A DNA stretch of 64,000 nucleotides. Source: Rhododendron vialii. Lineage: Eukaryota > Streptophyta > Magnoliopsida > Ericales > Ericaceae. The position numbers and the translations under genes are program-made. The notes below the pieces were generated by a model that ran no database searches, had not been told where the DNA came from, and saw only the letters and a list, made by a program, of their open reading frames with translations. Numbering within the stretch: the stretch's first letter is position 1; every line of letters begins with the position of its first letter. Shown here piece by piece: positions 46,348-60,500 of the stretch. The DNA is taken from contig NC_080557.1 of NCBI RefSeq assembly GCF_030253575.1, forward strand, positions 47,024,501 through 47,088,500, read 5' to 3'.

Positions 46348-46872
46348 ATGAAGGTTCATCCGGTACCCAAGAAACGGAACATCACGCTGCGGTACGACAC
46401 CGCTTCGACCCTCTCTGAATCCGCCTCGCTCTCCCTCCGCCAGAAGAAACTCCGGCGACTCCCTCACATCTTCTCCAAGGTCCTCGAGCTTCCGTTCCAC
46501 TCGAACGCCGACGTCTTCGTCGAAGAGACCGCCGATTGCTTCCGATTCGTCGCCGGCACCGACGACGAGATCTTGCGCGAAGGGATCAGGGCCCACACTG
46601 TCGAGATCTATCCCGGCGTCACGAAGGTCGTGATACGCGGGGCCGGGTTTCTTGAGTTTTCGGTCGGCGAGTTGGAGCTAGACGTGTGGCGGTTCCGGCT
46701 CCCCGCGTCGACGCGGCCGGAACTGGCTACCGCCGGTTACGACGACGGTGAGTTGGTTGTGACGGTGCCGAAAGATGTGAATTTTATTGGTTCGGACGTT
46801 GAAGATGATGATGACGGTGCTCAAGTTTGGGGGGAAGGAAACGGTGGTGGACGGCTTGTTCTTGTACAGTAA
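46348..46872 (+). CDS. HSP20-like (alpha-crystallin domain) protein
   Basis: A single-exon gene of 174 aa. I use ATG at 46348; the frame stays open a little upstream without another ATG. The start MKVHPVPKKRNITLRYD and RQKKLRRLPHIFSKVLELPF are characteristic of a plant HSP20-like group. The central VFVEETADCFRFVAG...TVEIYPGVTKVVIRG and FRLPASTRPELATAGYDDGE-type segment is the beta-sandwich of an alpha-crystallin domain, ending in the GELVVTVPK strand (about 135-143). An acidic DVEDDDDGA tail follows. The canonical small-HSP C-terminal I-x-I motif is replaced by RLVLVQ. GC content is clearly higher than in the surroundings. It is likely a cytosolic chaperone-like protein, but heat regulation is not shown here. 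No clear heat-shock element was found. Confidence 0.85.
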   Translation: MKVHPVPKKRNITLRYDTASTLSESASLSLRQKKLRRLPHIFSKVLELPFHSNADVFVEETADCFRFVAGTDDEILREGIRAHTVEIYPGVTKVVIRGAGFLEFSVGELELDVWRFRLPASTRPELATAGYDDGELVVTVPKDVNFIGSDVEDDDDGAQVWGEGNGGGRLVLVQ

Positions 46873-47005
46873 TTCGATCGGTACGCCTTCTTGATTTCAC
46901 CGTCCACTAGCGGGAGTCTCAATAAGCCTGGTCGGAGCCCGTATCGTATGGACTGGCGCAAAAGATTTGATAGTATGTGAAAATTTTCGCAAATACCAAC
47001 TCAGT

Positions 47006-47135
47006 CTCAGGCTTTAGTCACCAAACCAAGTCTTGGGGTTAGCCAATAGTATCATGTTGTTTGAGGGTTGTCTCAGGCTTTAACCACCAAACCAAGTCTT
47101 GAGGTTAGCCAATAGTATCATGTTGTTTGAGGGTT
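47006..47135. repeat. 65-bp tandem duplication downstream of the HSP20-like gene
   Basis: TCTCAGGCTTTAGTCACCAA ... TTGTTTGAGGGTT occurs twice in direct tandem (starts 47006 and 47071) with very few differences. Confidence 0.85.
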
Positions 47136-49119
47136 CAAGTGTCGTTTGAGTTTGAGTTTGAATTTGAATTTGATGCTGGGATGTAAGTATTACGCACGTC
47201 AAACGGTTCAATGAATAATTGCCTTCCGTTAATATGTTTCTCTCGTATCCTAACGTATTCTTTACCGAGGTTGGACTAGTAGTTTGCATATTGCTTCGCC
47301 ACCTCGTGCATACTCCATTTCACAGAGATCGTGTTTGTGAGTCTTTTAATTGTTGTTGCCATGGCAACGTTGTTCCATCATTTTATCAGTGCTGCAACTT
47401 ACTTTTCTGATATGTGTAAATCTTCTGGAGTTGGATTTTTAGCTATGTTAACTTGGCAGGATTTCCTCTGAAGATCCATACTCCTGCTAATTTTGGTCGT
47501 TTTTAATTGCTCTTTATCGAGCTCAGTTTTCAGTGTTTGGCAGCTTTGATTGCAGAAAATTTAGCAATTGTACATGTAGTGAAACAAAGAGCTGAGTACG
47601 ATTTCAGAAAGACATTGCTAGGCATGAAATACCATTGAATGCTCCCTCACTGTTAGACCGGAATTGTACCGATTCTACATATATTGGAAAATTGGAATGG
47701 AGACTTTCTCCCTGTCCCGGTGCTCTCTTTATGGAAGTAGTATTTCTTCCTGTTCGCGCAAAATGACTGTCTTATCTTCCAAGATGTTTGTTCTTTGATC
47801 TCTGTGTCCCAAAAAACCTAAAAGGCTTTTGCGGTTTAATCCAAGGTTTTATATTAGAATTGAGTTTGTAAGGCTTCACATATCCGTCTTATCTACACTA
47901 CCTGGTAGCACCTGACCTAGTTTTTCAGGCCGGTTTGTTAATGACAATTGCAGTGAATCCGCTCCCATCATTTTGCGATTTTCTATTCATGAAAGAAAAC
48001 ATCAGAGGGAAAATAGCAGAGAACCCTCATGGCTCATGCCATCTGCTGTTTGTACGCTGCTGATTCTTTTCCTACCATAATACCTGGAAGCTACCGTGTC
48101 CGTTGATCTTTACGAACCGTTGATTGAGAAAGTTACGTCGCAAATGAGATATCTCCTGGTCCGCTGAACTTTCTTTAACCTTTGAGATCACGGAGATCTT
48201 CTGTTGCATCTCCTTGCGGCTCAATGATCGTCTGTTGACGAAATTGTCTATATGCAGTTACTGGAATGTTGATTCCCCCCCCCGGTTCTTCTGCTATTAG
48301 GTCGTATATGTTAGACTTTATCTTTGTTTTAGAATCACGGAGAACATTCGATGCTGAAGAAAATTTGAGTTGGAACCGTTTTGCTGAACTTACAACTTCT
48401 GATAGACTTTGTTGTCAATAGAGTTGTACCGATTATTATTAGTAGGGATATAAACCATTGCTAAAAGCTTCCCACTATTGCTAGTGATATTCCAACTTGT
48501 TCTGGCCTTAAATTTGATCCGGTTTTGCTTAGATTCTTTTTGTCATCATCTTTTTCAACCTGTGCTAAAGAAGATTGCGGTTGATCAAACAAACCCTTCT
48601 ACCCTCGTGCCGCTCGAGAAAATTTTTAATGCAACGGTTACTTGTAATGCCTCTCCCATATGGTGTGGGACCTACACATGCATGCAGCTCACGTCTTGTG
48701 AGAGGGCATTACAAATAACTGTTGGCATTGCAAGATTTTTTCGTGCCGTTCGGACACGACCGGGTCCTGAGACCCATTAAATTTGAGACGGGTGTCTCTC
48801 TTTTGATCAATGCGTGGTCCCATTGGCTTCTGGTTCTTTATTCGTGTTGTATCTTTCTCAAGTAAGGACTAGATGCTGAGATGGAGAGAAAATGGTGGGG
48901 GTTTTTTGATTTGTTTTACGTCCCTCCACACACGCTAGGTGACACTTGACATGCCACTGGTGGTGACTTATCCTCGTTGTCGACACGACAAGCAATTTGG
49001 AAATTGGAAGATAAGGGCTTTTCTCTAAAAGTCAGGACAGGCCAAGGAAATGGGCTCGCTTTTTATACTGTATCTTGAATGGAAGAGGATCCCCCAAAAT
49101 TGGATCATCGAGTTGGCTT
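47136..49119. other. Intergenic, no gene seen
   Basis: Mostly unique AT-rich sequence. A short inverted repeat at about 48640-48720 (TTGTAATGCCTCTCCCATA with GAGAGGGCATTACAA) looks like a small MITE. The ORF at 48478 spans it and is probably spurious. Confidence 0.4.
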
Positions 49120-49127
49120 GTTTGTGG

Positions 49128-49872
49128 CAGTGACGGCTCCAGAAATTTTAACAAGTTTAAAAATATATACATTTTATTACCTTGAGAGAGAAACCATTAC
49201 TTTGAAAAATCACGACTATATATAGATAAAAAATTATCTATTCATATCAATAATGCCATCAAAATATATAAGATATTACAATTGTCCTCGACGAGTTTTT
49301 ATATTTTGAAATCGTTGCATGATAGCCTCATTATTAACGGTATTATATACATCACTCTATATATAAATAATTAAGCAATCATTCATCCATTGCTCTTTAT
49401 GTACTTCACATTTTGAAACCGTTGCATAATAGCCTTATTATCAACGGTATCGAATACATCACTCTCTATATAAGTAAAATGAAGACACTTCAGCCAACAA
49501 AGAATCTCACCCATCATCCCTCGTCACTTGCAACCATTACTTAGACATTTCAATAAGTGCCATAGCATTTAAGATATCTTGTGATTTTTTTTGTAATGCT
49601 ATTGACAGCTCATTTGTGATCCATATGACATTTTTTACCAGGTGTAAGCGAAAAGCAAATTCAAAGTGGATTCTTTTGTGGGCTATTTTTTGGGTGGGTG
49701 TTTTTTTATTTATGGATTGAGTGTTCATTAATATTTGGGTTGAGTGTTCATTGACATTTGGATTGGGTGTTCAAAGTAAGGTTAGCCTGAAATTTTTACA
49801 TGTATTCTAAGCAAAAAAAAATTGCTTGGGTGTTCAGTTGACCATGGAACCTTACATGTAGAGCCGCCTCTG
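49128..49872 (-). mobile_element. Non-autonomous hAT transposon with transposase remnant
   Basis: Ends CAGTGACGGCTCC and the complement of GAGCCGCCTCTG are flanked by an 8-bp duplication with one mismatch (GTTTGTGG at 49120-49127, GTCTGTGG at 49873-49880). On the minus strand the interior encodes WITNELSIALQKKSQDILNA at about 49560-49640 and twice a piece like DVFDTVDNKAIMQRFQNVK (about 49420-49460 and 49295-49335). These match the C-terminal half of plant TTF/zf-MYM-type hAT transposases (ITNELS.ALQ.KDQDI.NAM; VF.TVID.QLQEL..RF). Stops and a duplication of about 125 bp make it non-coding. The 745-bp element is a deletion derivative. Confidence 0.8.
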
Positions 49873-49880
49873 GTCTGTGG

Positions 49881-52384
49881 GGGCCTTCTTGGATCCATTT
49901 TGCTGATCCAAACCATTCATATTTTAGAGCTCGTTGATAGCATTAAGCGGGTATAAAGTTAGGTTGATCGGATACCGGTTGATGTAATTTCAGAAGACCT
50001 TTGTCTTGAGAGAAATTTGTTAAATCAGTTCCGCCGTTGTAATTTTGTTATGTTCTAGACAAATGTGTTCCGAAATCATTTCAAACGATTTCTGATCAAT
50101 CTGATTTTCGGTGCGATTGATGTTCTCAACAAGCTCAAAATTACAGACGTCTAGATCATCGAAGTAGAGCCGGAGAGGGCCAAGGACGGGCCATTTCATG
50201 GATTGGAGAGAGGAGCTGAGTCTATCTTGAATTGATGAAGTGGCATGGGCTGATCTTTCTGTCTTTGTTTCAAGTTGTGGTAATCATATAGGAGAGGATT
50301 CTTAATAGAAGTCCAATGGGAGATTAGACTAATTATGTTCCATTCTTTAAATTATTGTTGCTTTTGACACATGGAGAGAATTGATAATGCCAAAACCCTT
50401 TTGTTTCTATTAAAACTTAAGGTTCTTTTTCATTTCAGGACTTAATTGCCCTCCATTACACCACTTGTTTTACGAAAATGCCCCTTTAAATCCCATAAGT
50501 GCAAAATTGAAAAAAAAAAATTTATGATCGTAAAAACAATGACTCTATTGAGTTGGGTTTGTTGGAAAAATTTATGATCGTGAGCTGCTTGCCCCCACTA
50601 CACCATGTTTTCAAGCAAAATTATGATCGTGACAAGCAAAATTATGATCCCAAACGAAAACAACCCTTATAACGAAGCAAAGTAGCTCATCTAACAACCA
50701 TTGTTTCAATAGATTTGTTGAGGACATGCCTAGAGAAATCTAAGCCAAACTCTGTACGCCTCTCTCATTTGAAGCTCTGATGGGTTTAGAGTAGGAGAAT
50801 TAAAAACAACGATAAAATAATCCTATGGAATTTCAAGGGGCATTTTCAAAAACCAATTGGCATTATGGAAGGTAATTAAGTCATGCAATCAAAAGTAAAT
50901 CTTGAGTTTTGGAAGGAACCAAAAGAGTTTTGGCAGGAACAAAAAGGGTTTTGGCATTATCAGCTCCCATGTTATACTGTATTACAAAAGAGAGAACCTT
51001 ATTCCGTGAACAAGTTTTCACAGCTCCACGCAATCTCAGCCGTTCGTTTTGACAATCAATTGTCCAGATTAAAATCTGGACAGTCCAAAACTCGTTTGGA
51101 CGCGCTCAATTGAGAGCCCTAAAAAGGTTTTTCTCATTACAGAATTACCAAAAGAGAGAAAGCAACAAGAGACGCAATATAAATCTTCTGTTCATATCTA
51201 GGACCAACTATAAAAGCGAAGTTACTATTTTGAATTTGGATTAGAAATCTCTGATTAGAGAGGCACGATGTTTTTGCCCTAAAACTGTTATTGCCTTTCC
51301 GAGCCGAGCATTGTCAAGTTCGAACTCGACTCGTTTACTAAACGAGCCAAAAATGTGAGCTTGAGCCTTAACGAGCTCAACTTTGTCATTTACTAAACGA
51401 GCCTCCACTCAGCTCGTTTACTAAACCAGCTAAAAACTCGAGCTCTGCTCATTTGCTAAACGAATCGAGCTGAGCTCGTGAGCTGCTCGATTCATTTAAA
51501 GCCCTAATTCTAAGTGACAATTCAAATCATGTTTGCATTCACTCAAAATGAAGTGAAACCTCTAAGTTCGAAGCTGCGCAGCAAAGAAAAATTGAGGAAA
51601 ACAAAATTGAGATTGGGAGGATATATTCTGTGCAACTGTTAAAAAGCAAGGTATACAACAGAAAATTTTATATTCAGTCATAGGTAGTGTGTTTTCATAA
51701 GAACATCGCTCTTTGGTGGTGGCATAAGACACCTATTCCATTGGACTGTTGGAAGCTAACGGCTAACAGAACCGAGGGATTTGGCAAGTGGGCATAAAAA
51801 AAAAACTAAAAGGACTTTTTTTTCAAGAAGTCGCAAGTTTAAATCTCACGAAAGTCAAACATTATACAAATCTTAGAGCCATTAGAGGTTTATCCGACCG
51901 TTAACTTCGAAGCTCCAGAATAAATCGAGGTGGCCCAGACATCCGGTTATTAAGTCAAGGAAAAGAAAAACTAGGCCAACAGAAGTTCTAAACCTTCCAA
52001 AACTCCAACAGGGTTGAACAAAATGAAAATGATCAGCAACTTGGTTCTATGACCAAATAAGTACAACTATTCCTTATTACTTAAACTTCACGAGCCGTCC
52101 ATCACTCGATTAAGATCGAATCGTCGAGTATCGAGATGAGCGACCGCTTTGTAGGGTGCTACTTCGCAGGCATCCTCCATTCCCGCGAGCACTGGGTTCC
52201 CACATCCACTCAAAGAACTTGTTTAATCATATCAGATTACTCGTTACACTCTGAGTGGGACTCTAGAAATATCCAATTGGTAAAAGAGAGAAGTAGGGAC
52301 TCTAAAAATATCCAATTGGTAAATATCCAATTGGGACTCTAAAAATATCCAATTGCCAAGTGTCGAACCCAGCCAAATCACCAC
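49881..52384. other. Intergenic, repeat remnants
   Basis: Includes a degenerate repeat with many CTCGTTTACTAAACGAGC-like motifs (about 51300-51510). A cluster of four copies of AAATATCCAATTGG spaced 20-40 bp apart lies at about 52267-52355, just upstream of the LEA promoter. No gene is recognised on either strand. Confidence 0.4.
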
Positions 52385-52591
52385 CACGTGTAACAAAATA
52401 AACCCTCTGCTGTCCCTTTATTTTTATTTTTTTTAAACTGAAAATAGAAATAAATAAATAAATAAAAACATAATTGGGACAGTTGTTTCATTATGCGGAC
52501 TATATAAATGGACATGTGGCGCTAGATTATACTTACTACGCACCAAAAATACCAAACTCAAGACACTAGGATATAGGAGTACTCTGTTTCT
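52385..52591 (+). promoter_or_regulatory. LEA promoter with ABRE and TATA box
   Basis: CACGTGT at 52385-52391 contains an ACGTG core, the ABA-response element typical of seed-maturation genes. TATATAAA is at 52501-52508, about 85 bp before the ATG. Both fit the ABA- and seed-controlled expression known for SMP-type LEA genes. Confidence 0.6.
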
Positions 52592-53761
52592 ATGGAAGAC
52601 AAGATGAACCAGGAACAACAACGACGAGGACCCATGTCGAGCGAGCAAGAACCGATCACGTACGGCGACGTGTTTGACGTCTCCGGCGATCTGGCTTCGC
52701 GACCCATTGCGCCACAGGATGCAGCCACCATGCAAACGGCCGAGCAGATAGCACTTGGGAAGACTCAAACGGGCGGCGGCGCGGCAATCATGCAGTCGGC
52801 TGCGGCGGTGAACGAGCGGCTCGGCACTGTCGGCCACCGCGACATGACGGACGTGGTCAGGGATCAGGGCGTCACCGTTATGGAAACGGATGTCGGGGCC
52901 AGACGTATCGTGGTTGAGGCGGTTGGTGACCAGGTTTGGCTTCTTAAAATCTTTATTATTTGTGGGTGCTTACAAATGTTTAAAACATAATTAAATTCTG
53001 CTTCTGGGTACACTTTATCAAGATTTTCTCAATAAATTTGTTCCCGTTTCAAAAATAAAATAAAATTCTGCTTCTGGGTGTCTTGGTACGTAGAATTATG
53101 GATGGGCTAATCAAACCTTTCGTTTGTCAATGTAACAAAAAACAGGTTGTGGGGCAATACAGCCAGCCATTAACAGTGCCAACAATAATAGGGCAAGTGA
53201 TGTCTCCGGATCCAGTTATTCTGGGTTCGGATCCGATCACTATCGGAGAAGCTCTGGAAGCATCCGCCCTCGGGGCTGGTGGAGACAAGCCTGTCGACCT
53301 GAGCGATGCTGCCGCAATTCAGGCAGCGGAGAGAGCCACTGGCACGATACTCCCGGGCGGAATCGGCGCTGCCGCTCAGTCTGCAGCCACACACAATGTC
53401 CGGACCTTAGGGGACGAGGACAAGACCACGATCAGTGATGTTTTGGAGGTACAAAATTGATAATTCCTTCTACTTGTCACTTCCAACCGCATGTTCCATT
53501 TTCCAAGTTTTTCCGTTTGTTTTGACAATGTTGTTGGAATACTACTGTGAACTAGACAGATAATAGTAAGACACTACCTTAATGTAATGGCTGTTTGATT
53601 ACCAGGATGCAACTTCAAAGCTACCGGCGGACAGACCTGCGACCAGGGAAGACGCAGAGGGGGTTATCAGTGCGGAGATCAGGAACAATCCCCTGATGGC
53701 TGCACATCCGGGGGGCGTGGCGGATTCAATGGCTGCTGCAGCAAGGCTTAATGTGCAGTAA
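52592..53761 (+). CDS. Seed maturation protein, SMP/LEA_D-34 family
   Basis: Three exons, 52592-52933, 53146-53448 and 53606-53761, all phase 0 with clean GT-AG ends, encode 266 aa, the normal length. The protein has three SMP repeats: about 21-80 (ITYGDVFDVSGDLASRPIAP, DAATMQTAEQIALG), about 138-200 (ITIGEALEASALGAGG, DAAAIQAAERATG) and a short third in the last exon (PADRPATREDAEGVISAEIR). These Ala-rich, hydrophilic proteins accumulate in late embryogenesis and protect cells during drying. The N-terminal MNQEQQRR matches family members. The promoter carries ABRE and TATA signals. No damage is seen. Confidence 0.93.
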
Positions 53762-53905
53762 AGCAGTAGGCCTATGAGTGATGTAATGGTTGTGGCAGTC
53801 AGGGTCTTTGGTTTTTGTTTTCACGTGTAAAAGAAGATCCAGCTTGTGAAATCTGTTTTCCACTTGTTAAGTTGAAGGTTGTAGTTTTGTCGGACAACTC
53901 CAATA

Positions 53906-53932
53906 GTGTGTGTGTGTGTGTGTGTGTGTGTA
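53906..53932. repeat. (TG)n microsatellite in the LEA 3' UTR
   Basis: About 13 TG units lie 145 bp after the stop codon, within the likely 3' UTR. This is a potentially polymorphic marker. Confidence 0.85.
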
Positions 53933-54345
53933 ATTAGTTGCAGGCATGTACCCAGTATTTATCTTTCCATTCGAATTTTCTTGTTTTCCTGTCTGGTTTT
54001 TCAATAAAGTCGGATCTACCCCTTCTATGACAAAGTTAAAACTGATTCATAAATGCCCAATATGAACTCAAATTCATAATGCCCACAGTGCTAAAATCAC
54101 AATACAACTTCAACAACTCGAGTTTTTGAAGACCAAAGGAAATCCATGGCAACCTAGAACAATAGGACATCAATGAGAAGCCATCACGATTTAGAAAAAA
54201 GAATATTGATAAACTGTCGCCCAATTGCCGTTAAAAAAATAGTACGAAGAAACCATCTAAACTCAGCCGTAATAGCAGGCACAAGTCTATAACCAAACAA
54301 AACTAGACGCAAGAACAATACAAAGCTACCCGTCAGAACCAGATT

Positions 54346-56291
<1,946 letters not shown>

Positions 56292-56354
56292 TGCTAAGGC
56301 TTCAGATTGGGGAAGCTGCTCAAGTGCTGCCGAACAGAACAGAGGAAGCCGCAA

Positions 56355-56362
56355 AAACCCTA
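56355..56362 (-). promoter_or_regulatory. Telo-box in RPS18 promoter or leader
   Basis: AAACCCTA on the + strand (TAGGGTTT on the coding strand) is about 65 bp upstream of the ATG. Telo-boxes are enriched in plant ribosomal-protein promoters and leaders and act with other elements in dividing cells. Confidence 0.6.
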
Positions 56363-56369
56363 GACGGAG

Positions 56370-57580
56370 GAGAGTTTCTGTAAAATGAGGAAAAGGAAAT
56401 ATATGTACTTGGCGAATGCGGGTTTTGTTCGATATTTAAGGATTTTTCCTTACAGTATTGTCTTTTTCTTTTTTGATCCGAGTATTGTCTTTTTCTTCAA
56501 TTTAGTCCCTTTAAAAACAAAAACTTACTTAGTAATATACCCAACTTTGTGCCACCAAAAAACGCAACATCGCTCGACACCGCTACGTGATGCTCAACAC
56601 ATGATGGAATGATGATTATGGATGGAGTTGGAACACCACGTGGGTTGTATCTCAAAAGCACATGCCTAAGCATTTCGATACTTTCCACACCATATACAAA
56701 GGTCTAACTAGCACTAACTCTCTTTTTTTTGATCTGCTAACTAGCACAACTTGCTTCCCAAACATAATGAACATAACTCTCCATTACCTTTACCTTGTTA
56801 TGACTTTAGAAAGAATACTCCATTATCAAATCCTCATGAGAAGGTGATCAATTGAACAACAGAAATGGTTCACTAGTATGATCATAAAAAAGAATCATAT
56901 TGCAACATCCACATCCAGTCAAACACATTTTGTATCAACCATTGGCCACATAGGTGGCTTTCCCCATTACATCAGACTACGTACGTCGGCAACCACATTA
57001 GTTCTGCATCCTTTGTCCTCCAACGGATATTCAAAATCTCAAGGAGATGAGGTTTACTGCGTTCACACTCCGAATAATAGGGAATATGACTTTCCCTTTG
57101 ATGGACACAGAAGTATTCATTATCATCTAAAAACGATTATGAAATCGGACTTTTTAAAATGGACACCCAGTCTTGAAGACCCAAAATGGGAACGTACAGG
57201 AAGAAAAAAGAGATGAATGGAGCAGAAAAATTCTTTTTGAACAAAAGAAACACAATAGCAAAGCTTCATAAACAGCCAAAACAAAGCAAGACTAACTCAT
57301 GCCTCATATACCATTCACCACATTCTAGCATCAGTACTGCTACCAAAAAATTTGACACTCAAACCAATAAAAATCTTTAACTTCACCATAAAACCCAAGC
57401 ATAATAAACCCCATCCATAAAATCCCTGGATAAGTGCAAATATGCAAACCTGCATACAAAACTACATAAATGCCTTGCAAACACAAAGGATCCTTTCTCC
57501 GTCCTCTTCCCCAACAAATTCGTACTACTTGATTACAAATAACTGAACCAAAGATTTTGTTGAACTATCACAGGAACATC
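56370..57580. other. Intergenic, no gene seen
   Basis: AT-rich DNA upstream of RPS18. The ORFs of 60-112 codons show no family signature and biased composition, and I take them as chance. Confidence 0.4.
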
Positions 57581-60500
57581 TCAAAATTTCTGGAAGAGTT
57601 GTTTGAGTGGGTAAATGGCCATGTTCTTCCCCACCTTCATCTGCTTCCTTGACTTTTCCTCCTTTGTAAGCAGAGGATAGCCAAACCAAATATAAGCACA
57701 TCCATGACTGAGAAAACAAGAGGAAAATTTCAATACATTCCTCGTTTCCACTTTCCTACTGGTAATGAGAACAATACTGTGCATATTCATGGAATTTGAA
57801 CAAGGTTCATCTTAGAATTGAACACAAATTCGCAGATCAGACTAGAGTGATTTACAAACTGTTGCAGCATATTCGCTTGCATAATTCTACTACTTAAATC
57901 CCACCAATTCCTGTAAGGGTGACTAATATGTCAACTTTTCCACTATCACCTCCAAAAAACAAACTTTGCCGGCCTTACGTAAAGTTGCAGTGTACTGAAC
58001 ATGCCAACCAAATAAACAATCAAATCACCTTTATCTGCAAACATTTTTACTTAACAGACAATGGCATCAAATATGCACAAAACTGATACAGGAATTTATA
58101 AGAGCATATATCGTCTTGTTGAAAGGGCTGGTGTCTTCTTGAAAGAACCAGTCAACATCTCCATGAATTCAGCCCAGCTGGAGAACAAGGTGTTCTACCA
58201 CACTCTGGAAGATTGGAAAGGGCGCATTGTCTAGTCCTCGATACTTTGATTGTTTGTGTTAGCTAAGTCCTCGCCTGGAAACGGGTTGTTCTGTATGATC
58301 GCTTGCTACTTCGGAGCCTTAAACCAAAAGATTGAAGAATTGGGGATAAGCTAGAATTATAATTAGTTGAACAAAACCAGAAAGAAGATGAGAACATTGG
58401 CCTATCTACTTTACAGTGAACACTGAACAGTTAACTCGAATTATCTTTCCATGATGCTAACAAAATCCACCTTTCTAATCTGTGGAAATATATACAGATC
58501 TCATGTCAATCCTATGCTAATGAATGCTTATCATCTTATTCTACTGTGTTGCTTGAGTTCTTCCCATCACATGAATAACTAACAACAATAATAAGTACTT
58601 GAAAATTAGCATGCTGCGTGGCGTCAAATAAAAGTATTAACGTGTTTACGACATCACAACTTCTGCGCAAGCACACCAAAATAGAGTAGCTATGAATTCA
58701 CATACCATGAAGGAACAACATAGTAATGACTAATGAGCAATAAAGATGAGACAAACTTCATTGTTCGGCAAGTTAGGTAATGCACTTGTTCATTCCATAT
58801 AACTAGGAAAGGAAAAGTAACAAAAGGCAGGAGAGAACAAACACAACCACGCGGATAAAAAATATATATATATCCAAGCCTTCCAAGGCGAAATTATTTT
58901 AATATTAAGCAAAGTATGACATTGATTATGGGTTATTAACATAATTTTAAGCGTGCCTTGACCACTAGAAGTGACATCTAAGGTCTCATTGTGAAAACCA
59001 TTTTTATATTAAGTACATTATGGAAAGACTATCATTCTATAAGAGTGTGAATTAAAGATTAGGAACCCAAAAAATTACTAAAATTACCGATTTGTTGTTG
59101 AGTGTTAATAAGAGATCAAGAATTGAAGTTGATTTTTTCATTTGTGATCTCCTAATGTCGTGAATCATTAGGAGGAAACTACTCGCAATCCTGCATCAAC
59201 AAAGTGGAATTATTATACATGTTTTTGGTTTCACAGTGCAATAATCACAAACAAGGCGAGCTGTGACTTATGCTTGACTTCCCCAAAATCCAGGAACATT
59301 GCCGGATGCACTTGTCGGTAATCGGTATAACTAGAAAACTTACACGAAATCTGAAAATATTCTACTAAACGTCACCTCATGTTCGGTGCCTTTGAGATGT
59401 TTCAAACAATCAGCGGAAGTTGCAACTATACCATCTGAATGTACAACAGTTCCAGAGAATACCATGGATGCTTCACCATCTCCAGAACAATAGGTCAGTT
59501 CCTCAACGAAAAGACGATCGAACAATTATTCAACTAAGAAAAGTGCAAGACGAGCGAACCCCCACGCAAGAATCTCAATGCATAACACAAGAAATATGTG
59601 ACCTGACAGGTTTCAAAAGAATAGCTTTTAAGTAAAGATAAGCAAACAAGAGACACACAGAAGCAGCTTCTTGCATCCATAAATGCTCCGCAGCTTCACC
59701 TTTAAGAACCTCACGACATTTCGGAGTGTGACGAGGAAATCGAAGAACAAGATCATTAACACGATAGCCCACGACTAGAGAATTCCTAACACGGAGAAAA
59801 GTGTGGGTATTAGATCTAAGAAAAGGAACGCCGGGCAGAAAACACAAAGCACCAACAATAAAGAAAGAGAGACGCTGCTTGAAACCTTCATCATGGTGTA
59901 GATTTCTTCAAGAACTCCCTGACATAGCCGAACAGAATGTTGGTGTCACCTGTAAAGACAAGAAACCGCCAGAAGACAACACAAAGCATGACATTAATGT
60001 TTGGCTGTCCCAAGGAAATCTGATTGAAGAGAACGAGTCAAGGGTGCAAAGTGAGGCAGGGTTTGAAAATGCTGTGTACTTGGACTCCATGGCAGCAGCA
60101 GAGTCGACTTACATAGGGATGTCCCAACTGACAACCATCCAGATTAGGTGCAAAGATGAGACCAATGCATTTTTGTAAAAAACAAAGTGGACAATCCGGT
60201 AAAGTGGAGAATTGGAGAGGAGTGGAGAAGCAAGCAACTAAGCATTCACTCACCGCCGCAAATGTTTGCACTCCTGATGGCTCTGGAGCTTCAAAGGCCT
60301 TTGTGTCGAAGCTGGGATAGTAAATTCGGAACTGGATTCAATTGAGTTTCACAGAAAATTCTGGAAGTAATTCGGAACAGAATTCAATTGAGTTTCACAC
60401 ACACACACAAATGCTAGCTAGGTAGCTGAATTCGAAAGACTGAACTGGTCCGGGCAGCAATTGTAAAAGTTAAAAAAGAAAAAGTAAATTAGCAAAGAGA

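Noticed and set aside
48478-48780. 100-codon ORF as a gene
   Set aside because: It crosses a small inverted repeat, has no domain, and lacks an upstream promoter or splice context.
59801-60178. 125-codon plus-strand ORF as a gene
   Set aside because: The composition is plausible, but no family is recognised and minus-strand splice signals in the same place are stronger. Left open within the unresolved region.
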